Shown: positions 21,496 to 27,408, numbered from the stretch's first letter. The stretch: DNA of 27,502 bases from Thiopontia sp964416755 (GCA_964416755.1 CAYQFH010000027.1:1-27502), one strand, 5' to 3'. Notes: generated from the letters alone by a model not told the origin. Program-made: numbers and translations.

Positions 21496-21834
21496 TTACT
21501 CTTGGTTGAGACCTTCTACACCACGCTTCATGCGATCAGCGGTGCGCTTCTCAAACCACATCAGCGCCTCTTCCATCTTGGTGATAGCCAAAGCGTTCTC
21601 ACGACAGGGGAACTGGTCATTGAGGTACTTGGTCCGGTGAATCAGAATCGCCAGCAACGCCTCATTCGTCATACCGTTCACGCCAGACTCTCTCACTGGT
21701 CCATTCTGGAAGTTGACCGTCATAACCGTCCCGGAGGCGTTCACAATGTAGTCGTGCCCCTCTGAATCACCGCCCATAACAGCAATAGTCAGAACGCCAT
21801 TTGCATCACTGTGGATTGGAACTCTCTTATTCAT
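21496..21834 (-). CDS. Tad1/Acb2-type cyclic-nucleotide sponge (anti-Thoeris/anti-CBASS candidate)
   Basis: A 112-aa protein. Residues 54-108 form a helical hairpin with the pattern of the Acb2/Tad1 family (GMTNEALLAILIHRTKYLN, then CRENALAITKMEEALMWFEK, then RTADRMKRGVEG). The N-terminal 45 residues are beta-rich (VLTIAVMGG, DYIVNASGTVMTVNF), as in Tad1 rather than the shorter, all-helical Acb2. Known family members bind and sequester gcADPR from Thoeris or CBASS cyclic oligonucleotides and so block immune signalling. GGAGAG precedes the ATG. It lies between DUF1367 and NinG and would be expressed early. Substrate is not predictable from sequence. Confidence 0.82.
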   Translation of the reverse strand: MNKRVPIHSDANGVLTIAVMGGDSEGHDYIVNASGTVMTVNFQNGPVRESGVNGMTNEALLAILIHRTKYLNDQFPCRENALAITKMEEALMWFEKRTADRMKRGVEGLNQE

Positions 21835-21848
21835 TCACTCTCTCCTGT

Positions 21849-22307
21849 TCAAACAAACCCAACAATCTCTTCCACCACCCGATCCACATCCTCACGGGTG
21901 TAGTTACGCAGTACCCGCTGCAGCAGGACATCCACGATTGCGCTGTAGAGCGCACTGAACTCATCCTCATCCATCCGGGCAAAGCTGATCGATTTCGCCT
22001 CTGCCCGTACCTCCCCCTTCAGATTGACCACCGGCTCGTAGTACCCCGCTGCGATGATGCAATCCTTCCGGAACCGCTCTCTGTTCTTCTGCACTGGCAG
22101 GCCACGGAACTCCTGCTCCTCTGGCTCAAATGCCTCGAACCCCACATCCAGCAGAGCAAACAGCTTTCGATGGAATTTCACATTGCGGGGCTGGGTGAAC
22201 TTCACCCGCACCACGTTGCCCAGCTTCACCTTGCTGATCAGGTCACGGCTCTCATCGTCGTGAGGCACGAACCCCTGCTGGGTCTTCAACATCATTGCTT
22301 CAGCCAT
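21849..22307 (-). CDS. DUF1367 family phage protein
   Basis: A 152-aa protein matching the DUF1367 family of lambdoid early regions: KVKLGNVVRVKFTQPRNVKF (27-46), HRKLFALLDVGFEAFEP, RFRKDCIIAAGYYEPVVNLK, and ISFARMDEDEFSALYSAIVD. The family's function is not established, and its members sit near nin genes. Its ATG overlaps the stop of the preceding 44-aa gene (ATGGCTGA). Family assignment is from memory of the pattern. Confidence 0.85.
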   Translation of the reverse strand: MAEAMMLKTQQGFVPHDDESRDLISKVKLGNVVRVKFTQPRNVKFHRKLFALLDVGFEAFEPEEQEFRGLPVQKNRERFRKDCIIAAGYYEPVVNLKGEVRAEAKSISFARMDEDEFSALYSAIVDVLLQRVLRNYTREDVDRVVEEIVGFV

Positions 22308-22434
22308 GACGATCCATCCTCCGCTTCAACCACAACCGGGTATGCAGCTTGATCTGCTGGTACTCACGGTAATTACCGATCATCCGCATCTCTTCGCGCA
22401 CCAGTCCCCAGCGGTTTGCTTGCATCCCATTCAT
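22300..22434 (-). CDS. Small basic protein
   Basis: A 44-aa product (48 aa if the in-frame GTG at 22446, which overlaps the preceding stop as GTGA, is used). It contains EEMRMIGNYREYQQIKLHTR and a basic end (LKRRMDRHG). GGAGGTG lies ahead of both starts. Its stop overlaps the DUF1367 start, so it is coupled in the early operon. Function unknown. Confidence 0.55.
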   Translation of the reverse strand: MNGMQANRWGLVREEMRMIGNYREYQQIKLHTRLWLKRRMDRHG

Positions 22435-22442
22435 CCTCTCAA

Positions 22443-22619
22443 TCACCTCCAAAAACACTTCACCATTCCAGCCGGTTTCACGCTGGACTTACGATTCTTG
22501 ATCCCACGCAACACCAGCAGATCGATCTTTTCAAAACCACGCTCAATCGCCTCCTGATTTGCCTTACTTCTTGCTTTCCAGCGCCGGTACTGCCGCCACC
22601 ACTTGCTATCAACAGGCAC
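22443..22619 (-). CDS. Small basic protein
   Basis: A 58-aa, Lys/Arg- and Trp-rich protein beginning at GTG right at the stop of the helix-turn-helix gene (TAGTG). Sequence features: KWWRQYRRWKARSKAN at the start, ERGFEKIDLLVLRGIKNRK in the middle, CFW near the end. It could bind nucleic acid, but no family is recognised. It fills the gap between two clear genes of the early operon with matching overlaps on both sides. Confidence 0.6.
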   Translation of the reverse strand: MPVDSKWWRQYRRWKARSKANQEAIERGFEKIDLLVLRGIKNRKSSVKPAGMVKCFWR

Positions 22620-22837
22620 TACGCCATTGCCTCCGGCATCTTGACCAGGTGGTACCGGGCATGACGACCATCGTTGTTGCTGTTAGCCTCCAGCTTGGTG
22701 CTGATCTGGAACCCTTTGGCCCGTAGATCCGCAATCCGAGAGCGCAATGCAAAGCCAGCAGGGAACAGCTGATGCGTAATCCCTTTGCTCTTGTGGCGTG
22801 CAAATGCGTTGAGTACCCGCTGCTCTGAATCGTTCAT
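22619..22837 (-). CDS. Helix-turn-helix domain protein
   Basis: A 72-aa winged-helix-type DNA-binding protein. It has the family pattern of small phage HTH proteins: a first helix (EQRVLNAFARHKSKGIT), then RSRIADLRAKGFQISTK (recognition helix and wing strand), and a final beta strand ARYHLVKMPE. This fits the HTH_39-type domain. It may regulate early genes. Its start overlaps the stop of the previous frame by four bases. Confidence 0.75.
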   Translation of the reverse strand: MNDSEQRVLNAFARHKSKGITHQLFPAGFALRSRIADLRAKGFQISTKLEANSNNDGRHARYHLVKMPEAMA

Positions 22838-23259
22838 GCCTCAATCACCCCTTTCAGCTGCGCATAAGCCAGCCGCTCAGTGCGTTCATGCTCTGCCAGC
22901 GTGCCCACGACCTCGATACCGGCCTGCTGTGAAGTCTTGAAGAAATCGAGGTTGTACCGGGCCGTTACAAACACCTCTGCAGCTGCTGCTATCGCCTCGA
23001 TCTTGCTGAATCGATCCTCCTCTACGCATACGCCATCCTGTTCAGCCTCAGCCACCGGTTCGCTGCAGCTCTCCCCCTGTTCTGCCTCTTCCACAAACAG
23101 GGTTCTTCCTCCATCGCTTTGTTCCATACCGCCTTGTACTTCGCCCATATCTCCTTCCTCACATGCTCCGGAAATCTCGCTGTCTGCTCCTTGAAAAACA
23201 CCTGATCCAGCTTCAGTAACCTGCATCCGTCCTGCTCCTTCTCGCCCTTTACCATCCAT
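22834..23259 (-). CDS. Phage protein with uncertain start; long two-frame overlap
   Basis: The C-terminal part (KIEAIAAAAEVFVTARYNLDF, then AGIEVVGTLAEHERTERLAYA) looks like a real alpha-helical protein and ends with a four-base overlap to the HTH gene. The frame is open back to an ATG at 23259 that overlaps the P-like stop as TGATG (141 aa). Its N-terminal half is Gly/Glu-rich and overlaps, in another frame, the convincing 77-aa gene at 23022-23255. Alternatives are an internal ATG at 23127 (97 aa), a late GTG after 23022, or a -1 frameshift from the 77-aa gene. The stop is reliable and the start is not. Confidence 0.5.
   Translation of the reverse strand: MDGKGREGAGRMQVTEAGSGVFQGADSEISGACEEGDMGEVQGGMEQSDGGRTLFVEEAEQGESCSEPVAEAEQDGVCVEEDRFSKIEAIAAAAEVFVTARYNLDFFKTSQQAGIEVVGTLAEHERTERLAYAQLKGVIEA
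23022..23255 (-). CDS. Small phage protein downstream of P-like gene
   Basis: A 77-aa basic protein. CRLLKLDQVFFKEQTARFPE and RKEIWAKYKAVWNKAMEEEP, then RQNRGRAAANRWL, read like a genuine conserved helical protein of the kind found after helicase-loader genes in lambdoid phages. It begins three bases after the P-like stop. GAGGAGG at its end could serve as a ribosome binding site for a following gene. It overlaps the long alternative frame listed for 22834-23259. Function unknown. Confidence 0.65.
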   Translation of the reverse strand: MVKGEKEQDGCRLLKLDQVFFKEQTARFPEHVRKEIWAKYKAVWNKAMEEEPCLWKRQNRGRAAANRWLRLNRMAYA

Positions 23260-23624
23260 CAATGCACCTGCATTCCGCTGATCGCACCACGCAATTGCTT
23301 CATGTACTCCTTGCGCTTTTCCTCACTCACCGGCTTGTACTCAGGCTCTGGCAGCATTGGTTTGTGACTGCTATCCATGCCTGCTTTGCACATCGCAGTG
23401 AACTCAGGGAGAGACGGGAAAAACGATGCCCCCGAATCTCTGACGGCATCCAGACCACGCTGAATATCCTCATCCTCGAACCGGGCAAGATCCCTAGCCC
23501 ACTCCTGAGCCATTAACCCCATCAGCTCTTGGTTGTTTCGCATGTCAGACAATGCGCTTGGAAATCGAACCTTCAGGATCGAGATCACCCGCGATGCAAC
23601 TTTCAGTGCTCGTTCTTCGGTCAT
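23259..23624 (-). CDS. Lambda P-like replication protein (helicase loader)
   Basis: A 121-aa protein with the P-family pattern: ALKVASRVISILKVRFPSAL (7-26), QEWARDLARFEDEDIQRGLD, and the diagnostic SGASFFPSLPEFTAMCKAG, similar to the W/FPPS-EF-C motif of phage P proteins. These proteins recruit the host DnaB helicase to the O-bound origin. It is shorter than lambda P (233 aa). The frame is open upstream, but the ATG at 23624 overlaps the O-like stop as ATGA, the standard O-P coupling. Confidence 0.85.
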   Translation of the reverse strand: MTEERALKVASRVISILKVRFPSALSDMRNNQELMGLMAQEWARDLARFEDEDIQRGLDAVRDSGASFFPSLPEFTAMCKAGMDSSHKPMLPEPEYKPVSEEKRKEYMKQLRGAISGMQVH

Positions 23625-24370
23625 CGTGCCATCTCCGTCAGTAGGGCCAGACCAGCAGGGCCGTTTTGCCGTGTTGGTGCAGCAGGTTGTTTGGTTTTCT
23701 GGTTGCGCTCCCAGGTACGCACGCACGCCTTCCAGTCCTTGATCTTGTTCTTGCCGATCATCCAGCCTCTGGTCGAGTAGTAATCAACGAAGTATTCAGG
23801 GTCGATTCCATTGGCTCTCTGCTGGCAGTAGTCAGCAACATCTGCCACGGTTGGTGGTGCAAATCGTTTTGCTGGCAGCTTGCCTGCCTTCCCCTGATCT
23901 TTAGTAGCTGGATTAGTATTAGTAGTTGGATATGTCGGATCTATTTCCGAGCTTTTTTCGGATCTATTTCCGGATTTACTCGGATCTATTTCCGAGTTTT
24001 GATCGGATTCGGATTTATTTCCGACATAGTGATTCGGATCTGTTTCCGACATAGGAGAATCGCTGAGATATTTCTTTCCTTTGGCGGTGATTTTGACGCA
24101 ATCTTTCTTGCCGTCTTTGACGTAATCGATCAGCCCCAGATCGGCCAGAGATTTCAGGTGGCGATACACTGTATCTGGCTTCAGATGCAGAATCTCCAGC
24201 TCTCTCGCTACCGATTGACGAGACACCCAGTAGTACACCTTGTTGCCTACCGTGACCGGTGTGGCCCATGTACTGGCAGTGGTGAGCAGATCGAAGATGT
24301 GCGCCTGATTTGCATTGGCAATACCAAGCTCAAGTGCCATCTTCTGATTGAATCCAATCACGTATTTCAC
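23621..24370 (-). CDS. Lambda O-like replication initiator
   Basis: A 249-aa protein. The N-terminal 110 residues form winged-helix units (WVSRQSVARELEILHLKPDT and VYRHLKSLADLGLIDYVKDG), a low-complexity linker (110-165) is encoded by the ori iterons, and the C-terminal domain (VADYCQQRANGIDPEYFVDY, then KIKDWKACVRTWERN) is the conserved replication-protein tail that contacts the helicase loader. The start was placed at GTG 24370, overlapping the preceding stop as GTGA; an ATG at 24391 is possible. It would bind the iterons in its own gene, as lambda O does. Confidence 0.85.
   Translation of the reverse strand: MKYVIGFNQKMALELGIANANQAHIFDLLTTASTWATPVTVGNKVYYWVSRQSVARELEILHLKPDTVYRHLKSLADLGLIDYVKDGKKDCVKITAKGKKYLSDSPMSETDPNHYVGNKSESDQNSEIDPSKSGNRSEKSSEIDPTYPTTNTNPATKDQGKAGKLPAKRFAPPTVADVADYCQQRANGIDPEYFVDYYSTRGWMIGKNKIKDWKACVRTWERNQKTKQPAAPTRQNGPAGLALLTEMAR
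23935..24049 (+). other. Phage replication origin: five iterons in the O-like gene
   Basis: Five 16-base repeats of TCGGATCTATTTCCGA occur at 23935-23950, 23958-23973 (last base G), 23980-23995, 24009-24024 (one change) and 24034-24049 (one change). Each is an imperfect palindrome (TCGGA...TCCGA). Centre spacing is 22-29 bases. An AT-rich stretch lies at 23900-23934. This matches ori-lambda, where iterons lie in the linker-coding part of O. Confidence 0.9.
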
Positions 24371-24504
24371 GCAACCATCCCCCCTATCCATCCCAGAACC
24401 AAAGCAGCTACCGCAACAGCCGCCACAACCTTCAAAGCCATAACTGCATCTTGAGGGCTTCCGTCACTCCACGTTCCCCAGGGTGAATCTGATCGCTTAC
24501 TCAT
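24367..24504 (-). CDS. Small single-pass membrane protein
   Basis: A 45-aa protein with a polar N-terminus (MSKRSDSPWGTWSDGSPQDA) and a C-terminal membrane helix (LKVVAAVAVAALVLGWIGG). GAGAGGG precedes the ATG, which overlaps the end of the ribbon-helix-helix gene by eight bases. The stop overlaps the O-like GTG start. No family is recognised. Confidence 0.65.
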   Translation of the reverse strand: MSKRSDSPWGTWSDGSPQDAVMALKVVAAVAVAALVLGWIGGMVA

Positions 24505-24718
24505 CGTGTGCCCTCTCCTGCCCTCTCTTGAACTCCGGCTCCCTCTGCCCGAAAACGTTGGTAAGGGCGCGGTAATGCTCTTCACGTTTTCGGAGATCGG
24601 TTTCTATGAGATTGCGTACATATTCGGTTTTGGTAGTGCCATCAGCCTCCACCAGGCGGCTTAATGTCGCCTCCATCTCTTCAGGAACACCGATAGTCAT
24701 CTTGATTTGGTCTGACAT
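24497..24718 (-). CDS. Ribbon-helix-helix DNA-binding protein
   Basis: A 73-aa protein with an RHH fold pattern: beta strand QIKMTIGVPEEMEATLSRLV with the following helix and TKTEYVRNLIETDLRKREE as the second helix, as in CopG/Arc/MetJ-type repressors. The C-terminal 25 residues are charged. It starts at ATG 24718 with AAGAG upstream, directly after an intrinsic terminator, and is the first gene behind that terminator in the leftward early operon. It may be an auxiliary early repressor or act on its own promoter. Confidence 0.78.
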   Translation of the reverse strand: MSDQIKMTIGVPEEMEATLSRLVEADGTTKTEYVRNLIETDLRKREEHYRALTNVFGQREPEFKRGQERAHDE

Positions 24719-24730
24719 CTGGGCGCTCTT

Positions 24731-24757
24731 AAAAAACACCCAGCCCGAAGACTGGGC
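24731..24757 (-). terminator. Early-operon terminator between cro and the RHH gene
   Basis: On the minus strand, GCCCAGTC-TTCG-GGCTGGGT (8 bp with two wobble pairs, UUCG loop) is followed by six T. It lies between cro and the replication genes, similar in position to the lambda early terminators. Confidence 0.85.
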
Positions 24758-24777
24758 AACATTCCAAGGAGGAGGAA

Positions 24778-24805
24778 TTAAGGTGGGAGCACTCCCTGAT
24801 ACAAT
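24778..24805 (+). promoter_or_regulatory. Candidate promoter with palindromic operator for the plus-strand gene
   Basis: TTAAGG (24778-24783), a 16-base spacer and TACAAT (24800-24805) could form a promoter for the gene at 24845. The spacer contains the perfect palindrome GGGAGCACTCCC (24784-24795), a possible operator. Confidence 0.4.
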
Positions 24806-24844
24806 GCAATGTGCCAGCATTACAATTCACAAGGAGACTCCCGA

Positions 24845-25330
24845 ATGGTTGACATAACAGCTGTACAAGCTGCTCTGAAGAGTACGAAGACTCTGATTGA
24901 GATCATCAAGAGCATTGGCGAAGTCACAAATGGATCTAACCCGGATCTTGATCTCAGAATCGCTGAGGCAAGGAGTGCAGCTCTCGATATCCGTGAGCAA
25001 ATCCATGACCTTCAAGAAGAGAAGTCTGCGATTGAGGAAGAAATTAGAAGCCTCAAAAGCAAAATCACTGGCATGAGCCAATGGGCCGATGAAAAAGCCA
25101 GGTATGCACTTCATCCTGTTGGGGGTACGGTGGTATACGCGCTCAAAAAAGATGCTACCTCTTCCGAGCCACCGCATTACCTTTGCACTCACTGTTATGA
25201 GGAAGGGAGAAAATCTATTCTCAACGGGGTGCGCAATAGCAAGGGCTTCTATCTCTTCGAGTGCCCCATCTGCAATTCCAAGGTCGAAACGGGGTACAGA
25301 TCGGTTGAGGAACCAGAATATGTCGAATGA
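24845..25330 (+). CDS. Coiled-coil plus zinc-ribbon protein (accessory gene in the early operon)
   Basis: A 161-aa protein: a helical N-terminus (LKSTKTLIEIIKSIGEV), a coiled coil at about 36-78 (RSAALDIREQIHDLQEEKSA), and a C-terminal zinc ribbon with CTHC (114-117) and CPIC (140-143). AAGGAG lies eight bases before the ATG. It is the only plus-strand gene inside the leftward early operon and ends four bases before the cro stop. Similar hypothetical proteins are widespread in prophages and genomic islands. A minus-strand frame across the same region lacks a start signal and is judged to be a shadow. It is probably a moron expressed in the lysogen; function unknown. Confidence 0.8.
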   Translation: MVDITAVQAALKSTKTLIEIIKSIGEVTNGSNPDLDLRIAEARSAALDIREQIHDLQEEKSAIEEEIRSLKSKITGMSQWADEKARYALHPVGGTVVYALKKDATSSEPPHYLCTHCYEEGRKSILNGVRNSKGFYLFECPICNSKVETGYRSVEEPEYVE

Positions 25331-25334
25331 CATA

Positions 25335-25520
25335 TCAAGCCGCCTGCTCTTTGCAGGAGGACGAAAAATGTTCAGGATGAAGCTCATACTTCAGTTTCAG
25401 TTCATGCAGCTCAGGTATCCGGTCATCAGGCCACTGACTGACCGCCTGTTTTGTTATCCCAAGCGCATTTGCAAGAGCCGTAACGCTTCCATATATAGAT
25501 ATTGCTGTTTTCTTATCCAT
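25335..25520 (-). CDS. cro: Cro-like repressor
   Basis: A 61-aa DNA-binding protein of the Cro/YdaS type: SVTALANALGITKQAVSQW is a clear helix-turn-helix, and the C-terminus (ELKLKYELHPEHF) is typical. ATG 25520 was chosen; an in-frame GTG at 25526 adds two residues. No Shine-Dalgarno is present, and the predicted transcription start is at or next to the ATG, suggesting a leaderless message. It is divergent from the CI gene over three operator-like sites and is the first gene of the leftward early operon. Confidence 0.88.
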   Translation of the reverse strand: MDKKTAISIYGSVTALANALGITKQAVSQWPDDRIPELHELKLKYELHPEHFSSSCKEQAA

Positions 25521-25526
25521 AGACAC

Positions 25527-25600
25527 AGTAAATCAAATTTACCCAATTTAGTCAATCTAATTTACCTAAAAGATAATCACACAAGTAAAGCTATGTTTAC
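25527..25600. promoter_or_regulatory. CI/Cro operator region with leftward early promoter
   Basis: Three related palindromes: GTAAATCAAATTTAC (25528-25542), GTCAATCTAATTTAC (25551-25565) and GTAAAGCTATGTTTAC (25585-25600). On the minus strand TTGACT (25550-25555), 17 bases and TTTACT (25527-25532) form the early promoter for cro, overlapped by the first two palindromes. This is the lambda-like O1/O2/O3 arrangement. Confidence 0.75.
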
Positions 25601-25624
25601 TTGAGGCTAAAACTAAGTATCATC
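25596..25624 (+). promoter_or_regulatory. Candidate repressor maintenance promoter
   Basis: TTTACT (25596-25601), a 17-base spacer and TATCAT (25619-25624) form a promoter reading into the CI gene at 25647. Its -35 overlaps the third palindrome, so binding there would shut off cI, as O3 does in lambda. Confidence 0.55.
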
Positions 25625-25646
25625 GTCAGGAACAACGGAGACAGTA

Positions 25647-26627
25647 ATGAATATTGATAAAATGCCAGCTCCTGAACGTATTGATTACGAGAGCCCCAAC
25701 GCTCCAGAGTGGCAACATTACGAAGAAGACATTGAGATTCAGTTAAGGCTGGTTAGTGAAGATTGTGCGTCACAAGACTGTCCGCCAAAGATGCTTGCTC
25801 GTATTGCTGACATGGAAAAAAAAGTTGGTTTGTGGGCATACGGAATTGAAAACCAGATCCGAACCATTGAAACGTCTGTTCGCATAAAAGAAGCTCGTGA
25901 GCAATTAAATCTTACACAAGAGGAAATCGGAAAAATAGCTGGAGTCTCCAAGCAAGCTGCAGGGCAGTGGGAAAAAGCAGCACGAGAGCTCTCACGCATT
26001 GAAAATGATTATCTGTGGCTCCCTAAAGACATGAAAATGCAGGGAATGCCGCTAATTGAGTACGAAAACCTTGTAATCGTTTTTGTTTCACCAAGCATTT
26101 CTGCTCTAAATAATTTGGAGCGCGAGACAAGGCTTTCTCAGGAGTGGGTGTTATCCGGGGTTACCCCAATGTTTTTATCCGCCCCTGAAGAACTAGAATC
26201 TTCCCATTCATCTGTCAGCAATACCACAGCTGTTCCAGTTGTTGGCACTGCTCAGCTTGGAGATAACGCCCACTGGAGCGAGCTCGAGTACCCTGTTGGG
26301 CACGGTGATGGCTATATTGATTGGCCTACTGCCGACCCAAACGCCTATGCTTTACGCTGCAAAGGTGACAGCATGGCTCCTCGCATCAAACCCAATGAGT
26401 TTGTCGTTGTAGAGCCAGGTGTTGAGCCAACATCTGGCGACGAGGTGATGATCAAGGCCACAGATGGCCGGGTTATGGTGAAAGAACTGCTCTACATCCG
26501 TGATGAAATCGTACATCTTGCCAGCGTGAACGAGGCACACGGCAGGCTGTCGATCCCCCTAGAAGAGATTGAGAAGATGCACTACATCGGCGGACTGGCC
26601 CGCAAGAGCAAGTGGCGACCTGAATAA
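25647..26627 (+). CDS. CI-like repressor, LexA/S24 autoprotease type
   Basis: A 326-aa prophage repressor. The XRE helix-turn-helix is at about 78-112 (RIKEAREQLNLTQEEIGKIA, GVSKQAAGQW), followed by the typical RLSQEWVLSGVTP segment (162-174) and a C-terminal S24 peptidase/dimerisation domain from about 197 (VPVVGTAQLGD). Catalytic Ser242 is in CKGDSMAPRI and Lys279 in VMVKELLY, so SOS-triggered self-cleavage is expected. Unusually, about 77 residues precede the HTH (acidic, with WQHYEEDIEIQLRLVSEDC), making the protein some 100 aa longer than common CI proteins. GGAG six bases upstream supports the ATG at 25647. Confidence 0.93.
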   Translation: MNIDKMPAPERIDYESPNAPEWQHYEEDIEIQLRLVSEDCASQDCPPKMLARIADMEKKVGLWAYGIENQIRTIETSVRIKEAREQLNLTQEEIGKIAGVSKQAAGQWEKAARELSRIENDYLWLPKDMKMQGMPLIEYENLVIVFVSPSISALNNLERETRLSQEWVLSGVTPMFLSAPEELESSHSSVSNTTAVPVVGTAQLGDNAHWSELEYPVGHGDGYIDWPTADPNAYALRCKGDSMAPRIKPNEFVVVEPGVEPTSGDEVMIKATDGRVMVKELLYIRDEIVHLASVNEAHGRLSIPLEEIEKMHYIGGLARKSKWRPE

Positions 26628-26652
26628 TGTGCTAAAAAGCGCACAATATCAC

Positions 26653-27045
26653 ATGAATAAATACTTGATTCTGCTGCTTTTTATTCCTTCTTTGTCTTGG
26701 GGAGGTGTAGATGGAAACTATCTATTAAAACAGTGTACCCAAGCTTTAAATGCCGAAAACGGAATTTCTGAGGACGGCTGGAATTCTGGGTTTTGTTACG
26801 GGTTCATGCATGGTTTCTTATCTGCAAGCAACTGGCGCATCGAGCTTACAAAAAAACCAATTTGCTTGCCCGAACAGAACAAAGGGACAAATATCATGCA
26901 GATGATTCGTGTGATTGTTTCAGAGATGAAGAAAAGGCCAGAGATATTGCATATTCCCGCGCCAGCTATTCTTATTGCAACCTTACAGGACACCTTCCCA
27001 TGCGAAGAACAGAAACCGTGGGAAAAATATCAAAAGCAGCAATAG
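26653..27045 (+). CDS. Secreted Rap1a/Tai-like immunity protein
   Basis: A 130-aa protein with a cleavable signal peptide (MNKYLILLLFIPSLSWG) and the Rap1a/Tai pattern: GNYLLKQCTQAL, SGFCYGFMHGFL, PICLP, and IVSEMKKRPEILHIPAPAIL ending in DTFPC, with conserved paired cysteines. Characterised family members are periplasmic and neutralise type VI peptidoglycan amidase effectors. It follows CI by 25 bases on the same strand and would be co-transcribed with it in the lysogen. The start at 26653 was chosen because it gives the signal peptide; the longer upstream frame overlaps CI. Confidence 0.82.
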   Translation: MNKYLILLLFIPSLSWGGVDGNYLLKQCTQALNAENGISEDGWNSGFCYGFMHGFLSASNWRIELTKKPICLPEQNKGTNIMQMIRVIVSEMKKRPEILHIPAPAILIATLQDTFPCEEQKPWEKYQKQQ

Positions 27046-27365
27046 TCACTGGACTAACACTCCCCTTCTTCGCATCTGCCAATCCTGAGTCCTGGTACGT
27101 AGAACAGTCCTGCCAAGGAGAAATAGAGGTCACTCTACCTGACCGATCCCGCGTGGACTGCCTTACCGACACTCATGCAATAGAGTACGATTTCACCAAT
27201 AAAGGACTGGAGGCTATTGGGCAAGCTCTCCATTACGCCAGAATGACCGGAAAGAAGGCCGGAATTGTTCTCATTGGTTCCCAAGACGATCCGGGGTTCA
27301 AGCGGGTTATGGGGGTGAAACAGGGCTACGATCTGCCGATTGAGGTGAATACGTTGAGCAAATAA
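27000..27365 (+). CDS. Exported protein with restriction-endonuclease-like pattern
   Basis: A 121-aa protein with an N-terminal export signal (TVGKISKAAIVTGLTLPFFA, Ala-Asn cleavage region ASANP). The mature part has the pattern of a widespread small family with a PD-(D/E)XK-like core: RVDCLTDTHAIEYDF (Asp and Glu as possible metal ligands), KGLEAIGQALHYARMTGKKA, then GIVLIGSQDD. It overlaps the Rap1a/Tai-like gene by 46 bases, so the two are coupled and probably work together. It could be a periplasmic nuclease acting on incoming DNA or a structural relic of one; activity is unproven. Confidence 0.75.
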   Translation: MRRTETVGKISKAAIVTGLTLPFFASANPESWYVEQSCQGEIEVTLPDRSRVDCLTDTHAIEYDFTNKGLEAIGQALHYARMTGKKAGIVLIGSQDDPGFKRVMGVKQGYDLPIEVNTLSK

Positions 27366-27397
27366 AAGGCCGCATATAGCGGCCTTTCTGTTTTTTT
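27365..27397. terminator. Bidirectional terminator after the lysogenic genes
   Basis: A perfect 9-bp stem AAAGGCCGC / GCGGCCTTT with loop ATATA. Plus strand: CTG then seven T. Minus strand: TTTTATTT follows. It ends both the CI-side transcript and the convergent gene at the right edge. Confidence 0.9.
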
Positions 27398-27408
27398 CTG
27401 CTTGAAAG

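Noticed and set aside
23935..24049. CRISPR array
   Set aside because: The five 16-base repeats are palindromic, have spacers of only 6-13 bases and lie inside a replication gene, so they are iterons.
23666..24454. 262-codon plus-strand frame
   Set aside because: Shadow of the O-like gene. Its repetitive content comes from the iterons.
24827..25387. 186-codon minus-strand frame
   Set aside because: It is the reverse of the coiled-coil/zinc-ribbon gene, lacks a ribosome binding site and has no domain-like pattern.
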